Assembly: GCF_029227915.1 (NCBI RefSeq)
Contig: NC_079880.1
Coordinates: 6,016,001-6,080,000 of the forward strand
DNA length: 64,000 nucleotides
Origin: Hydractinia symbiolongicarpus
Taxonomy: Eukaryota; Cnidaria; Hydrozoa; Anthoathecata; Hydractiniidae
Direction: 5' to 3'
The position numbers and the translations under genes were made by a program. This document shows positions 38,868 through 52,639 of the stretch, in pieces. The notes under the pieces are model-generated. The model was not told the origin of the DNA. It made no database searches and was given only the letters and a program-made list of their open reading frames with translations. The stretch's first letter is position 1. Each line of letters begins with the position of its first letter.

Positions 38868-41147
38868 AGTTTACTCCCTGTGTACTTTCTTTGTATACTT
38901 TTGACTATACGGGCGAAGCCCGGGATTTACGGGAAATCGCGGGATTTCGTTTGCCGGCGATTAAACCTCTTTTATTAAGCGTCTCATCAAAAATGAAAAC
39001 ATTTTTGAAAACTGCAAGTCTCATGCGTTTTAGTGGTGAAAAAATAATTTAAAAATTCGTTCGGGAAATGAGTTTACTCACAGGGTACTTTCTTTGTATA
39101 CATTCGACTATACGGGCCAAGCCCGGGATTTAAGGGAAATCGCGGGTTTTCGTTTGCCGGCGATTAAACAACTTTCATTAAGCGTCTCATCAAAAATGAA
39201 AATATTTTTGAAAACTACAAGTCTCATGCGTTTTAGTGGTGAAAATTAATTTAAAATATCGTTTGGGAAATGAGTTTACTCCCTGGGTACTTTCTTTGTA
39301 TACTTTTGACTATACGGGCGAAGCCCGGGATTTACGGGAAATCGCGGGATTTCGTTTGCCGGCGATTAAACCTCTTTTATTAAGCGTCTCATCAAATATG
39401 AAAACATTTTTGAAAACTGCAAGTCTCATGCGTTTTAGTGGTGAAAAGATAATTGAAAAAATCGTTTCGGAAATGAGTTTACTCACAGGTTACTTTCTTT
39501 GTATACATTCGACTATACGGGCCAAGCCCTGGATTTACGGGAAATCGCGGGTTTTCGTTTGCCGGCGATTAAACCTCTTTCATTAAGCGTCTCATCAAAA
39601 ATGAAAACATTTTTGAAAACTACAAGTCTCAAGCGTTTTAGTGGTGAAAATTAATTTAAAATATCGTTTGGGAAATGAGTTTACTCCCTGGGTACTTTCT
39701 TTGTATACTTTTGACTATACGGGCCGAGTCCGGGATTTACGGGAAGACGCGGGTTTTCGTTTGCCGGCAAATAAACTTCTTTTATTCAGCGTCTCATCAA
39801 AAATGAAAACATTTTTTAAAAACTACAAGTCTCATGCGTTTTAGTGGTGAAAAAATAATTTAAAAAATCGTTCGGGAAATGAGTTTACTCCCTGGGTACT
39901 TTCTTTGTATACTTTTGACTATACGGGCCGAGTCCGAGATTTACGGGAAGTCGCGGTTTTTCGTTTGCCGGCGATTAAACTTCTTTTATTCAGCGTCTCA
40001 TCAAAAATGAAAATATTTTTAAATACTACAAGTCTCATGGGCTTTAGTGGTGAAATAATAATTTAATAAATCGTTTTGGAAATGAGTTTACTCACAGGGT
40101 ACTTTCTTTGTATACATTCGACTATACGGGCCAAGCCCGGGATTTACAGGAAATCGCGGGTTTTCGTTTGCCGGCGATTAAACCACTTTTATTAAGCGTC
40201 TCATCAAAAATGAAAACATTTCTGAAAACTACAAGTCTCATGCGTTTTAGTGGTGAAAAAATAATTTAAAAATTCGTTCGGGAAATGAGTTTACTCACAG
40301 GGTACTTTCTTTGTATACATTCGACTATACGGGTCAAGCCCGGGATTTACGGGAAATTGCGGGTTTTCGTTTGCCGGCGATTAAACAACTTTCATTAAGC
40401 GTCTCATCAAAAATGAAAACATTTCTGAAAACTACAAATCTCATGCGTTTTAGTGGTGAAAAAAAAATTTTAAAAATCGTTCGGGATATGAGTTTACTCC
40501 CTGGGTACTTTCTTTGTATACATTCGACTATACGGGGCCAAGCCCGGGATTTACGGGAAATTGCGGGATTTCGTTTGCCGGCGATTAAACCTCTTTTATT
40601 AAGCGTCTCATCAAAAATGAAAACATTTTTGAAAACTGCAAGTCTCATGGGCTTTAGTGGTGAAAAGATAATTGAAAAAATCGTTTCGGAAATGAGTTTA
40701 CTCACAGGGTACTTTCTTTGTATACATTCGACTATACGGGCCAAGCCCGGGATTCACGGGAAATCGCGGGTTTTCGTTTGCCGGCGATTAAACCTCTTTC
40801 ATTAAGCGTCTCATCAAAAATGAAAATATTTTTGAAAATTACAAGTCTCATGCGTTTTAGTGGTAAAAATTAATTTAAAATATCGTTTGGGAAATGAGTT
40901 TACTCCCTGGGTACTTTCTTTGTATACTTTTGACTATACGGGCCAAGCCCGGGATTTACGGGAAATCGCGGGATTTCGTTTGCCGGCGATTAAACCTCTT
41001 TTATTAAGCGTCTCATCAAAAATGAAAACATTTTTGAAAACTGCAAGTCTCATGCGTTTTAGTGGTGAAAAGATAATTGAAAAAATCGTTTCGGAAATGA
41101 GTTTACTCACAGGGTACTTTCTTTGTATACATTCGACTATACGGGCC
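38867..41147 (+). repeat. 2,280-bp tandem duplication, right copy
   Basis: This is the partner of 36587-38866, one base longer because of an extra g in tacggggcc at 40531-40539. That insertion removes a frame break and creates the longest open frame in the window (40311-40805, 164 codons), which is an accident of the repeat and not a gene. The copy rejoins normal register at 41148 with aagcccggg. Confidence 0.86.
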
Positions 41148-44100
41148 AAGCCCGGGATTTACGGGAAATCGCGGGTTTTCGTTTGCCGGCGATTAAACCT
41201 CTTTCATTAAGCGTCTCATCAAAAATGAAAACATTTTTGAAAACTACAAGTCTCATGCGTTTTAGTGGTGAAAATTAATTTAAAATATCGTTTGGGAAAT
41301 GAGTTTACTCCCTGGGTACTTTCTTTGTATACTTTTGACTCTATGGGCCGAGTCCGGGATTTACGGGAAGACGCGGGTTTTCGTTTGCCGGCAATTAAAC
41401 TTCTTTTATTCAGCGTCTCATCAAAAATGAAAACATTTTTAAAAACTACAAGTCTCATGCGTTTTAGTGGTGAAAAAATAATTTAAAAAATCGTTCGGGA
41501 AATGAGTTTACTCCCTGGGTACTTTCTTTGTATACTTTTGACTATACGGGCCGAGTCCGGGATTTACGGGAAGTCGCGGGTTTTCGTTTGCCGGCGATTA
41601 AACTTCTTTTATTCAGCGTCTCATCAAAAATGAAAATATTTTTAAATACTACAAGTCTCATGGGCTTTAGTGGTGAAATAATAATTTAATAAATCGTTTT
41701 GGAAATGAGTTTACTCACCGGGTACTTTCTTTGTATACATTCGACTATACAGGCCAAGCCCGGGATTTACGGGAAATCGCGGGTTTTCGTTTGCCGGCGA
41801 TTAAACCACTTTTATTAAGCGTCTCATCAAAAATGAAAACATTTCTGAAAACTACAAGTCTCATGCGTATTAGTGGTGAAAAAAAAATTTAAAAAATCGT
41901 TCGGGAAATGAGTTTACTCACAGGGTACTTTCTTTGTATACATTCGACTATACGGGCCAAGCCCGGGATTTACGGGAAATCGCGGGTTTTCGTTTGCCGG
42001 CGATTAAACAACTTTCATTAAGCGTCTCATCAAAAATGAAAACATTTCTGAAAACTACAAGTCTCATGCGTTTTAGTGGTGAAAATTAATTTAAAAAATC
42101 GTTCGGGAAATGAGTTTACTCCCTGGGTACTTTCTTTGTATACTTTTGACTATACGGGCCGAGTCCGGGATTTACGGGAAGTCGCGGGTTTTCGTTTGCC
42201 GGCAATTAAACTTCTTTTATTCAGTGTCTCATCAAAAATGAAAACATTTTTAAAAACTACAAGTCTCATGGGCTTTAGTGGTGAAATAATGATTTAAAAA
42301 ATCGTTCAGGAAATGAGTTTACTCCCTGGGTACTTTCTTTGTATACTTTTGACTATACGGGCCGACTCAGGATTTACGGGAAATCGCAGGTTTTCGTTTG
42401 CCGGCGATTAAACTTCTTTTATTCAGCGTCTCATCAAAAATGAAAATATTTTTAAATACTACAAGTCTCATGGGCTTTAGTGGTGAAATAATAGTTTAAA
42501 AAATCGTTTGGGAAATGAGTTTACACCCTGGGTACTTTCTTTGTATACTTTTGACTATACGGGCCAACTCGGGATTTACGGGAAATCGCAGGTTTTCGTT
42601 TGCCGGCGATTAAACTTCTTTTATTCAGGGTCTCATCAAAAATGAAAACATTTTTGAAAACTACAAGTCTCATGCGTTTTAGTGTTGAAAAAATAAATTA
42701 AAAAATCGTTCTGGAAATGAGTTTACTCACAGGGTACTTTCTTTGTATACATTCGACTATACGGGCCAAGCCCGGGATTTACAGGAAATCGCGGGTTTTC
42801 GTTTGCCGGCGAATAAACCTCTTTCATTAAGCGTCTCATCAAAAATGAAAACATTTTTGAAAACTACAAGTCTCATGCGTTTTAGTGGTGAAAAAAAAAT
42901 TTAAAAAATCGTTCGGGAAATGAGTTTACTCCCTGGGTACTTTCTTTGTATACTTTTGACTATACGGGCCGAGTACGGGATTTACGGGAAGTCGCGGGTT
43001 TTCGTCTGCCGGCGATTAAACTTCTTTTATTCAGGGTGTCATCAAAAATGAAAATATTTTTAAATACTACAAGTCTCATGGGCTTTAGAGGTGAAATAAT
43101 AATTTAAAAAATCGTTTTGGAAATGAGTTTACTCCCTGGGCACTTTCTTTGTATACATTCGACTATACGGGCCAAGCCCGGGATTTATGGGAAATCGCGG
43201 GTTTTCGTTTGCCGGCGATTAAACCACTTTTATTAAGCGTCTCATCAAAAATGAAAATATTTTTGAAAACTACAAGTCTCATGCGTTTTAGTGTTGAAAA
43301 AATAAATTAAAAAATCGTTCTGGAAATGAGTTTACTCCCTGGGTACTTTCTTTGTGTACATTCGACTATACGGGCCAAGCCCGGGATTTACGGGAAATCG
43401 CGGGTTTTCGTTTGCCGGCGATTAAACCTCTTTCATTAAGCGTCTCATCAAAAATGAAAATATCTTTAAATACTACAAGTCTCATGGGCTTTAGTGGTGA
43501 AATAATAGTTTAAAAAATCGTTTGGGAAATGAGTTTACACCCTGGGTACTTTCTTTGTATACTTTTGACTATACGGGCCAACTCGGGATTTACGGGAAAT
43601 CGCAGGTTTTCGTTTGCCGGCGATTAAACTTCTTTTATTCGGGGTCTCATCAAAAATGAAAACATTTTTGAAAACTACAAGTCTCATGCGTTTTAGTGTT
43701 GAAAAAATAAATTAAAAAATCGTTCTGGAAATGAGTTTACTCACAGGGTACTTTCTTTGTATACATTCGACTATACGGGCCAAGCCCGGGATTTACAAGA
43801 AATCGCGGGATTTCGTTTGCCGGCGATTAAACCTCTTTTATTAGGCGTCTCATCAAAAATGAAAACATTTTTGAAAACTGCAAGTCTCATGCGTTTTAGT
43901 GGTGAAAAGATAATTGTAAAAATCGTTTCGGAAATGAGTTTACTCACAGGGTACTTTCTTTGTATACATTCGACTATACGGGCCAAGCCCGGGATTTACG
44001 GGAAATCGCGGGTTTTCGTTTGCCGGCGATTAAACCTCTTTCATTAAGCGTCTCATCAAAAATGAAAACATTTTTGAAAACTACAAGTCTCATGCGTTTT

Positions 44101-45954
44101 AGTGGTGAAAATTAATTTAAAATATCGTTTGGGAAATGAGTTTACTCCCTGGGTACTTTCTTTGTATACTTTTGACTCTACGGGGCGAGTCCGAGATTTA
44201 CGGGAAGACGCGGGTTTTTGTTTGCCGGCAATTAAACTTCTTTTATTCAGCGTCTCATCAAAAATGAAAACATTTTTGAAAACTACAAGTCTCATGCGTT
44301 TTAGTGGTGAAAAAATAATTTAAAAAATCGTTCGGGAAATGAGTTTACTCCCTGGGTACTTTCTTTGTATACTTTTGACTATACGGGCCGAGTCCGGGAT
44401 TTACGGGAAGTCGCGGGTTTTCGTTTGCCGGCGATTAAACTTCTTTTATTCAGCGTCTCATCAAAAATGAAAATATCTTTAAATACTACAAGTCTCATGG
44501 GCTTTAGTGGTGAAATAATAATTTAAAAAATCGTTCGGGAAATGAGTTTACACCCTGGGTTCTTTCTTTGTATACTTTTGACTATACGGGCCGACTCGGG
44601 ATTTACGGGAAATCGCAGGTTTTCGTTTGCCGGCGATTAAACTTCTTTTATTCAGCGTCTCATCAAAAATGAAAACATTTTTGAAAACTACAAGTCTCAT
44701 GCGTTTTAGTGTTGAAAAAATAAATTAAAAAATCGTTCTGGAAATGAGTTTACTCCCTGGATACTTTCTTTGTATACATTCGACTATACGGGCCAAGCCC
44801 GGGATTTACGGGAAATCGCGGGTTTTCGTTTGCCGGCGATTAAACTTCTTTTATTCAGCGTCTCATCAAAAATGAAAACATTTTTGAAAACTACAAGTCT
44901 CATGCGTTTTAGTGTTGAAAAAATAAATTAAAAAATCGTTCTGGAAATGAGTTTACTCACAGGGTACTTTCTTTGTATACATTCGACTATACGGGCCAAG
45001 CCCGGGATTTACAGGAAATCGCGGGTTTTCGTTTGCCGGCGATTAAACCTCTTTCATTAAGCGTCTCATCAAAAATGAAAACATTTTTGAAAACTACAAG
45101 TCTCATGCGTTTTAGTGGTGAAAAAAAAATTTAAAAAATCGTTCGGGAAATGAGTTTACTCCCTGGGTACTTTCTTTGTATACTTTTGACTATACGGGCC
45201 GAGTACGGGATTTACGGGAAGTCGCGGGTTTTCGTTTGCCGGCGATTAAACTTCTTTTATTCAGCGTTTCATCAAAAATGAAAATATTTTTAAATACTAC
45301 AAGTCTCATGGGCTTTAGTGGTGAAATAATAATTTAAAAAATCGTTTTGGAAATGAGTTTACTCCCTGGGTACTTTCTTCGTATACATTCGACTATACGG
45401 GCCAAGCCCGGGATTTATGGGAAATCGCGGGTTTTCGTTTGCCGGCGATTAAACCACTTTTATTAAGCGTCTCATCAAAAATGAAAACATTTCTGAAAAC
45501 TACAAGTCTCATGCGTTTTAGTGGTGAAAAAATAATTTAAAAATTCGTTCGGGAAATGAGTTTACTCACAGGGTACTTTCTTTGTATACATTCGACTATA
45601 CGGGCCAAGCCCGGGATTTACGGATAATTGCGGGTTTTCGTTTGCCGGCGATTAAACAACTTTCATTAAGCGTCTCATCAAAAATGAAAACATTTCTGAA
45701 AACTACAAGTCTCATGCGTTTTAGTGGTGAAAATTAATTTAAAAAATCGTTCGGGAAATGAGTTTACTCCCTGGGTACTTTCTTTGTATACTTTTGACTA
45801 TACGGGCCGAGTTCGGGATTTGCGGGAAGTCGCGGGCTTTCGTTTGCCGGCAATTAAACTTCTTTTATTCAGCGTCTCATCAAAAATGAAAACATTTTTA
45901 AAAACTACAAGTCTCATGGGCTTTAGTGGTGAAATAATAATTTAAAAAATTCGT
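41148..45954 (+). repeat. Mixed, g-rich satellite stretch
   Basis: The order is about b-c-d-f-B-d-d-g-f-d-g-d-g-a-b-c-d-g-g-f-d-e-B-d. Type g monomers are frequent. A 5-monomer offset (1,014 bp) links d-g pairs carrying gggccaactcggg and ataatagttt at about 42491 and 43505. Deletions of two bases turn gggccgagtcc into gggccgactc in many d monomers. Confidence 0.65.
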
Positions 45955-46027
45955 TCGGGAAATGAGTTTACACCCCGGGTACTTTCTTTGTATACTTTTG
46001 ACTATACGGGCCGAGTCAGGGATTTGC
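44608..46027 (+). repeat. Dispersed copy of the 1,420-bp 7-mer HOR
   Basis: The order g-g-f-d-e-B-d matches 54138-55557 at an offset of 9,530 bp (47 monomers). Shared rare markers are ccctggatac, tcttcgtatac, gatttgcgggaag, aaaaaattcgttcggg and gagtcaggg. It differs from the tandem pair in several private sites, such as ggataattgcggg near 45621, so it is the more diverged copy. Confidence 0.7.
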
Positions 46028-48240
46028 AGGAAATCGCAGGTTTTCGTTTGCCGGCGATTAAACTTCTTTTATTCAGCGTCTCATCAAAAATGAAAACATT
46101 TTTGAAAACTACAAGTCTCATGCGTTTTAGTGGTGAAAAAATAATTCAAAAAATCGTTCGGGAAATGAGTTTACTCCCTGGGTACTTTCTTTGTATACTT
46201 TTGACTATATGGGCTGAGTCCGGGATTTACGGGAAGTCGCGGGTTTTCGTTTGCCGGCGATTAAACTTCTTTTATTCAGCGTCTCATCAAAAATGAAAAT
46301 ATCTTTAAATACTACAAGTCTCATGGGCTTTAGTGGTGAAATAATAATTTAAAAAATCGTTCGGGAAATGAGTTTACACCCTGGGTACTTTCTTTCTATA
46401 CTTTTGACTATACGGGCCGACTCGGGATTTACGGGAAATCGCAGGTTTTCGTTTGCCGGCTATTAAACTTCTTTTATTCAGCGTCTCATCAAAAATGAAA
46501 ACATTTTTGAAAACTACAAGTCTCATGCGTTTTAGTGTTGAAAAAATAAATTAAAAAATCGTTCTGGAAATGAGTTTACTCACAGGGTACTTTCTTTGGA
46601 TACATTCGACTATACGGGCCAAGCCCGGGATTCACGGGAAATCGCGGGTTTTCGTTTGCCGGCGATTAAACAACTTTTCATTAAGCGTCTCATCAAAAAT
46701 GAAAACATTTCTGAAAACTACAAGTCTCATGCGTTTTAGTGGTGAAAATTAATTTAAAAAATCGTTCGGGAAATGAGTTTACTCCCTGGGTACTTTCTTT
46801 GTATACTTTTGACTATACGGGCCGAGTCCGGGATTTACGGGAAGTCGCGGGTTTTCGTTTGGCGGCAATTAAACTTCTTTTATTCAGCGTCTCATCAAAA
46901 ATGAAAACATTTTTAAAAACTACAAGTCTCATGGGCTTTAGTGGTGAAATAATAATTTAAAAAATCGTTCGGGAAATGAGTTTACACCCCGGGTACTTTC
47001 TTTGTATACTTTTGACTATACGGGCCGAGTCCGGGATTTACGGGAAATCGCAGGTTTTCGTTTGCCGGCGATTAAACTTCTTTTATTCAGCGTCTCATCA
47101 AAAATGAAAACATTTTTGAAAACTACAAGTCTCATGCGTTTTAGTGGTGAAAAAATAATTTAAAAAATCGTTCGGGAAATGAGTTTACTCCCTGGGTACT
47201 TTCTTTGTATACTTTTGACTATACGGGCTGAGTCCGGGATTTACGGGAAGTCGCGTGTTTTCGTTTGCCGGCGATTAAACTTCTTTTATTCAGCGTTTCA
47301 TCAAAAATGAAAATATCTTTAAATACTACAAGTCTCATGGGCTTTAGTGGTGAAATAATAATTTAAAAAATCGTTCGGGAAATGAGTTTACACCCTGGGT
47401 ACTTTCTTTGTATACTTTTGACTATACGGGCCGACTCGGGATTTACGGGAAATCGCAGGTTTTCGTTTGCCGGCGATTAAACTTCTTTTATTCAGCGTCT
47501 CATCAAAAATGAAAACATTTTTAAAAACTACAAGTCTCATGCGTTTTAGTGTTGAAAAAATAAATTAAAAAATCGTTCTGGAAATGAGTTTACTCACAGG
47601 GTACTTTCTTTGTATACATTCGACTATACGGGCCAAGCCCGGGATTTACGGGAAATCGCGGGTTTTCGTTTGCCGGAGATTAAACCTCTTTCATTAAGCT
47701 TCTCATTAAAAATGAAAACATTTTTGAAAACTACAAGTCTCATGCGTTTTAGTGGTGAAAAAAAAATTTAAAAAATCGTTCGGGAAATGAGTTTACTCCC
47801 TGGGTACTTTCTTTGTATACATTCGACTATACGGGCCATGCCCAGGATTTACGGGAAATCGCGGGTTTTCGTTTGCCGGCGATTAAACCACTTTTATTAA
47901 GCGTCTCATCAAAAATGAAAACATTTCTGAAAACTACAAGTCTCATGCGTTATAGTGGTGAAAAGATAATTTAAAAATTCGTTCGGGAAATGAGTTTACT
48001 CACAGGGTACTTTCTTTGTATACATTCGACTATACGGGCCAAGCACGGGATTTACGGGAAATCGCGGGTTTTCGTTTGCCAGTGATTAAACAACTTTCAT
48101 TAAGCGTCTCATCAAAAATGAAAACATTTCTGAAAACTACAAGTCTCATGCGTTTTAGTGGTGAAAATTAATTTAAAAAATCGTTCGGGAAATGAGTTTA
48201 CTCCCTGGGTACTTTCTTTGTATACTTTTGACTATACGGG
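45955..48240 (+). repeat. Long-range duplicated ~2.3-kb block, left copy (offset 11,354 bp)
   Basis: This stretch matches 57309-59592 at 11,354 bp (56 monomers), falling to 11,352 after a 2-bp deletion in the right copy (gttgaaaataaatt near 58909). Shared rare markers are gagtcagggatttgc, caacttttcatt (about 46672 and 58029), tttggcggcaatt (about 46859 and 58213), gtcgcgtgttttcg (about 47249 and 58605) and gccatgcccagg. Confidence 0.75.
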
Positions 48241-49114
48241 CCGAGTCCGGGACTTACGGGAAATCGCAGGTTTTCGTTTGCCGGCGATTAAACTTCTTTT
48301 ATTCAGCGTCTCATCAAAAATGAAAACATTTTTTAAAACTACAAGTCTCATGCGTTTTAGTGGTGAAAAAATAATTTAAAAAATCGTTCGGGAAATGAGT
48401 TTACTCCCTGGGTACTTTCTTTGTATACATTCGACTATACGGGCCATGCCCAGGATTTACGGGAAATCGCGGGTTTTCGTTTGCCGGCGATTAAACCACT
48501 TTTATTAAGCGTCTCATCAAAAATGAAAACATTTCTGAAAACTACAAGTCTCATGCGTTATAGTGGTGAAAAGATAATTTAAAAATTCGTTCGGGAAATG
48601 AGTTTACTCACAGGGTACTTTCTTTGTATACATTCGACTATACGGGCCAAGCACGGGATTTACGGGAAATCGCGGGTTTTTGTTTGCCGGTGATTAAAAA
48701 ACTTTCATTAAGCGTCTCATCAAAAATGAAAACATTTCTGAAAACTACAAGTCTCATGCGTTTTAGTGGTGAAAATTAATTTAAAAAATCGTTCGGGAAA
48801 TGAGTTTACTCCCTGGGTACTTTCTTTGTATACTTTTGACTATACGGGCCGAGTCCGGGATTTACGGGAAGTCGCGGGTTTTCGTTTGCCGGCAATTAAA
48901 CTTCTTTTATTCAGCGTCTCATCAAAAATGAAAACATTTTTAAAAACTACAAGTCTCATGGGCTTTAGTGGTGAAATAATAATTTAAAAAATCGTTCGGG
49001 AAATGAGTTTACACCCCGGGTACTTTCTTTGTATACTTTTGACTATACGGGCCGAGTCCGGGACTTACGGGAAATCGCAGGTTTTCGTTTGCCGGCGATT
49101 AAACTTCTTTTATT
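48241..49114 (+). repeat. Mixed monomers c-e-B-d leading into the 811-bp repeat
   Basis: These units already carry the variants of the following repeat (tgcgttatagtgg, gccatgcccagg, caagcacggg) but in a c-e-B-d order rather than the g-f-e-B order that follows. Confidence 0.65.
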
Positions 49115-51420
49115 CAGCGTCTCATCAAAACTGAAAACATTTTTAAAAACTACAAGTCTCATGCGTTTTAGTGTTGAAAAAATAAATTAAAAAATCGTTC
49201 TGGAAATGAGTTTACTCACAGGGTACTTTCTTTGTATACATTCGACTATACGGGCCAAGCCCGGGATTTACGGGAAATCGCGGGTTTTCGTTTGCCGGAG
49301 ATTAAACCTCTTTCATTAAGCGTCTCATCAAAAATGAAAACATTTTTGAAAACTACAAGTCTCATGCGTTTTAGTGGTGAAAAAAAAATTTAAAAAATCG
49401 TTCGGGAAATGAGTTTACTCCCTGGGTACTTTCTTTGTATACATTCGACTATACGGGCCATGCCCAGGATTTACGGGAAATCGCGGGTTTTCGTTTGCCG
49501 GCGATTAAACCACTTTTATTAAGCGTCTCATCAAAAATGAAAACATTTCTGAAAACTACAAGTCTCATGCGTTATAGTGGTGAAAAGATAATTTAAAAAT
49601 TCGTTCGGGAAATGAGTTTACTCACAGGGTACTTTCTTTGTATACATTCGACTATACGGGCCAAGCACGGGATTTACGGGAAATCGCAGGTTTTCGTTTG
49701 CCGGTGATTAAACAACTTTCATTAAGCGTCTCATCAAAAATGAAAACATTTCTGAAAACTACAAGTCTCATGCGTTTTAGTGGTGAAAATTAATTTAAAA
49801 AATCGTTCGGGAAATGAGTTTACACCCCGGGTACTTTCTTTGTATACTTTTGACTATACGGGCCGAGTCCGGGACTTACGGGAAATCGCAGGTTTTCGTT
49901 TGCCGGCGATTAAACTTCTTTTATTCAGCGTCTCATCAAAAATGAAAACATTTTTAAAAACTACAAGTCTCATGCGTTTTAGTGTTGAAAAAATAAATTA
50001 AAAAATCGTTCTGGAAATGAGTTTACTCACAGGGTACTTTCTTTGTATACATTCGACTATACGGGCCAAGCCCGGGATTTACGGGAAATCGCGGGTTTTC
50101 GTTTGCCGGAGATTAAACCTCTTTCATTAAGCGTCTCATCAAAAATGAAAACATTTTTGAAAACTAAAAGTCTCATGCGTTTTAGTGGTGAAAAAAAAAT
50201 TTAAAAAATCGTTCGGGAAATGAGTTTACTCCCTGGGTACTTTCTTTGTATACATTCGACTATACGGGCCATGCCCAGGATTTACGGGAAATCGCGGGTT
50301 TTCGTTTGCCGGCGATTAAACCACTTTTATTAAGCGTCTCATCAAAAATGAAAACATTTCTGAAAACTACAAGTCTCATGCGTTATAGTGGTGAAAAGAT
50401 AATTTAAAAATTCGTTCGGGAAACGAGTTTACTCACAGGGTACTTTCTTTGTATACATTCGACTATACGGGCCAAGCACGGGATTTACGGGAAATCGCAG
50501 GTTTTCGTTTGCCGGTGATTAAACAACTTTCATTAAGCGTCTCATCAAAAATGAAAACATTTCTGAAAACTACAAGTCTCATGCGTTTTAGTGGTGAAAA
50601 TTAATTTAAAAAATCGTTCGGGAAATGAGTTTACACCCCGAGTACTTTCTTTGTATACTTTTGACTATACGGGCCGAGTCCGGGACTTACGGGAAATCGC
50701 AGGTTTTCGTTTGCCGGCGATTAAACTTCTTTTATTCAGCGTCTCATCAAAAATGAAAACATTTTTAAAAACTACAAGTCTCATGCGTTTTAGTGTTGAA
50801 AAAATAAATTAAAAAATCGTTCTGGAAATGAGTTTACTCACAGGGTACTTTCTTTGTATACATTCGACTATACGGGCCAAGCCCGGGATTTACGGGAAAT
50901 CGCGGGTTTTGGTTTGCCGGAGATTAAACCTCTTTCATTAAGCGTCTCATCAAAAATGAAAACATTTTTGAAAACTACAAGTCTCATGCGTTTTAGTGGT
51001 GAAAAAAAAATTTAAAAAATCGTTCGGGAAATGAGTTTACTCCCTGGGTACTTTCTTTGTATACATTCGACTATACGGGCCATGCCCAGGATTTACGGGA
51101 AATCGCGGGTTTTCGTTTGCCGGCGATTAAACCACTTTTATTAAGCGTCTCATCAAAAATGAAAACATTTCTGAAAACTACAAGTCTCATGCGTTATAGT
51201 GGTGAAAAGATAATTTAAAAATTCGTTCGGGAAATGAGTTTACTCACAGGGTACTTTCTTTGTATACATTCGACTATACGGGCCAAGCACGGGATTTACG
51301 GGAAATCGCGGGTTTTCGTTTGCGGGTGATTAAACAACTTTCATTAAGCGTCTCATCAAAAATGAAAACATTTCTGAAAACTACAAGTCTCATGCGTTTT
51401 AGTGGTGAAAATTAATTTAA
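49115..51420 (+). repeat. 811-bp higher-order repeat (4 monomers g-f-e-B, ~2.9 copies)
   Basis: Corresponding B monomers lie at 49780, 50591 and 51402, exactly 811 bp apart. The unit is g (gttgaaaaaataaatt), f (gaaaaaaaaattt), e with the tgcgttatagtgg variant, then B. Copies differ by few substitutions, for example accccgagtac near 50635 and ttttggtttgcc near 50907. The g-f-e-B order also exists as a single dispersed copy at about 47540-48240, from which it probably expanded. Confidence 0.84.
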
Positions 51421-52639
51421 AAAATCGTTCGGGAAATGAGTTTACTCCCTGGGTACTTTCTTTGTATACTTTTGACTATACGGGCCGAGTCCGGGATTTA
51501 CGGGAAGTCGCGGGTTTTCGTTTGCCGGCAATTAAACTTCTTTTATTCAGCGTCTCATCAAAAATGAAAACATTTTTAAAAACTACAAGTCTCATGGGCT
51601 TTAGTGGTGAAATAATAATTTAAAAAATCGTTCGGGAAATGAGTTTACACCCCGGGTACTTTCTTTGTATACTTTTGACTATACGGGCCGAGTCCGGGAC
51701 TTACGGGAAATCGCAGGTTTTCGTTTGCCGGCGATTAAACTTCTTTTATTCAGCGTCTCATCAAAAATGAAAACATTTTTGAAAACTACAAGTCTCATGC
51801 GTTTTAGTGGTGAAAAAATAATTTAAAAAATCGTTCGGGAAATGAGTTTACTCCCTGGGTACTTTCTTTGTATACATTCGACTATACGGGCCATGCCCAG
51901 GATTTACGGGAAATCGCGGGTTTTCGTTTGCCGGCGATTAAACCACTTTTATTAAGCGTCTCATCAAAAATGAAAACATTTCTGAAAACTACAAGTCTCA
52001 TGCGTTATAGTGGTGAAAAGATAATTTAAAAATTCGTTCGGGAAATGAGTTTACTCACAGGGTACTTTCTTTGTATACATTCGACTATACGGGCCAAGCA
52101 CGGGATTTACGGGAAATCGCGGGTTTTCGTTTGCCGGTGATTAAACAACTTTCATTAAGCGTCTCATCAAAAATGAAAACATTTCTGAAAACTACAAGTC
52201 TCATGCGTTTTAGTGGTGAAAATTAATTTAAAAAATCGTTCGGGAAATGAGTTTACTCCCTGTGTACTTTCTTTGTATACTTTTGACTATACGGGCCGAG
52301 TCCGGGATTTACGGGAAGTCGCGGGTTTTCGTTTGCCGGCAATTAAACTTCTTTTATTCAGCGTCTCATCAAAAATGAAAACATTTTTAAAAACTACAAG
52401 TCTCATGCGTTTTAGTGGTGAAAAAATAATTTAAAAAATCGTTCGGGAAATGAGTTTACTCCCTGGGTACTTTCTTTGTATACTTTTGACTATACGGGCT
52501 GAGTCCGGGATTTACGGGAAGTCGCGGGTTTTCGTTTGCCGGCGATTAAACTTCTTTTATTCAGCGTCTCATCAAAAATAAAAATATCTTTAAATACTAC
52601 AAGTCTCATGCGTTTTAGTGGTGAAAAAAAAATTTAAAA
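51421..52639 (+). repeat. Mixed monomers B-d-c-e-B-c-f
   Basis: Ordinary monomers lie between two better defined blocks. They repeat the tgcgttatagtgg e monomer once more (about 52008) but in a c-e-B context. Confidence 0.65.

Noticed and set aside
38579-39052. 157-codon frame that seems to hold two copies of the same peptide
   Set aside because: It is created by the out-of-register junction at 38866 and has no independent support.
40334-40744. 136-codon minus-strand frame
   Set aside because: It is the reverse-strand shadow of type a and f monomers joined by the 1-bp insertion near 40535.
40311-40805. 164-codon open frame, the longest in the window, plus dozens of 71-, 73-, 96- and 116-codon frames with near-identical peptides
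   Set aside because: They recur with the satellite period, the monomer length is not a multiple of 3, frames shift freely between units, and this longest one exists only because of a 1-bp insertion near 40535. No start context, domain or codon signature supports coding.
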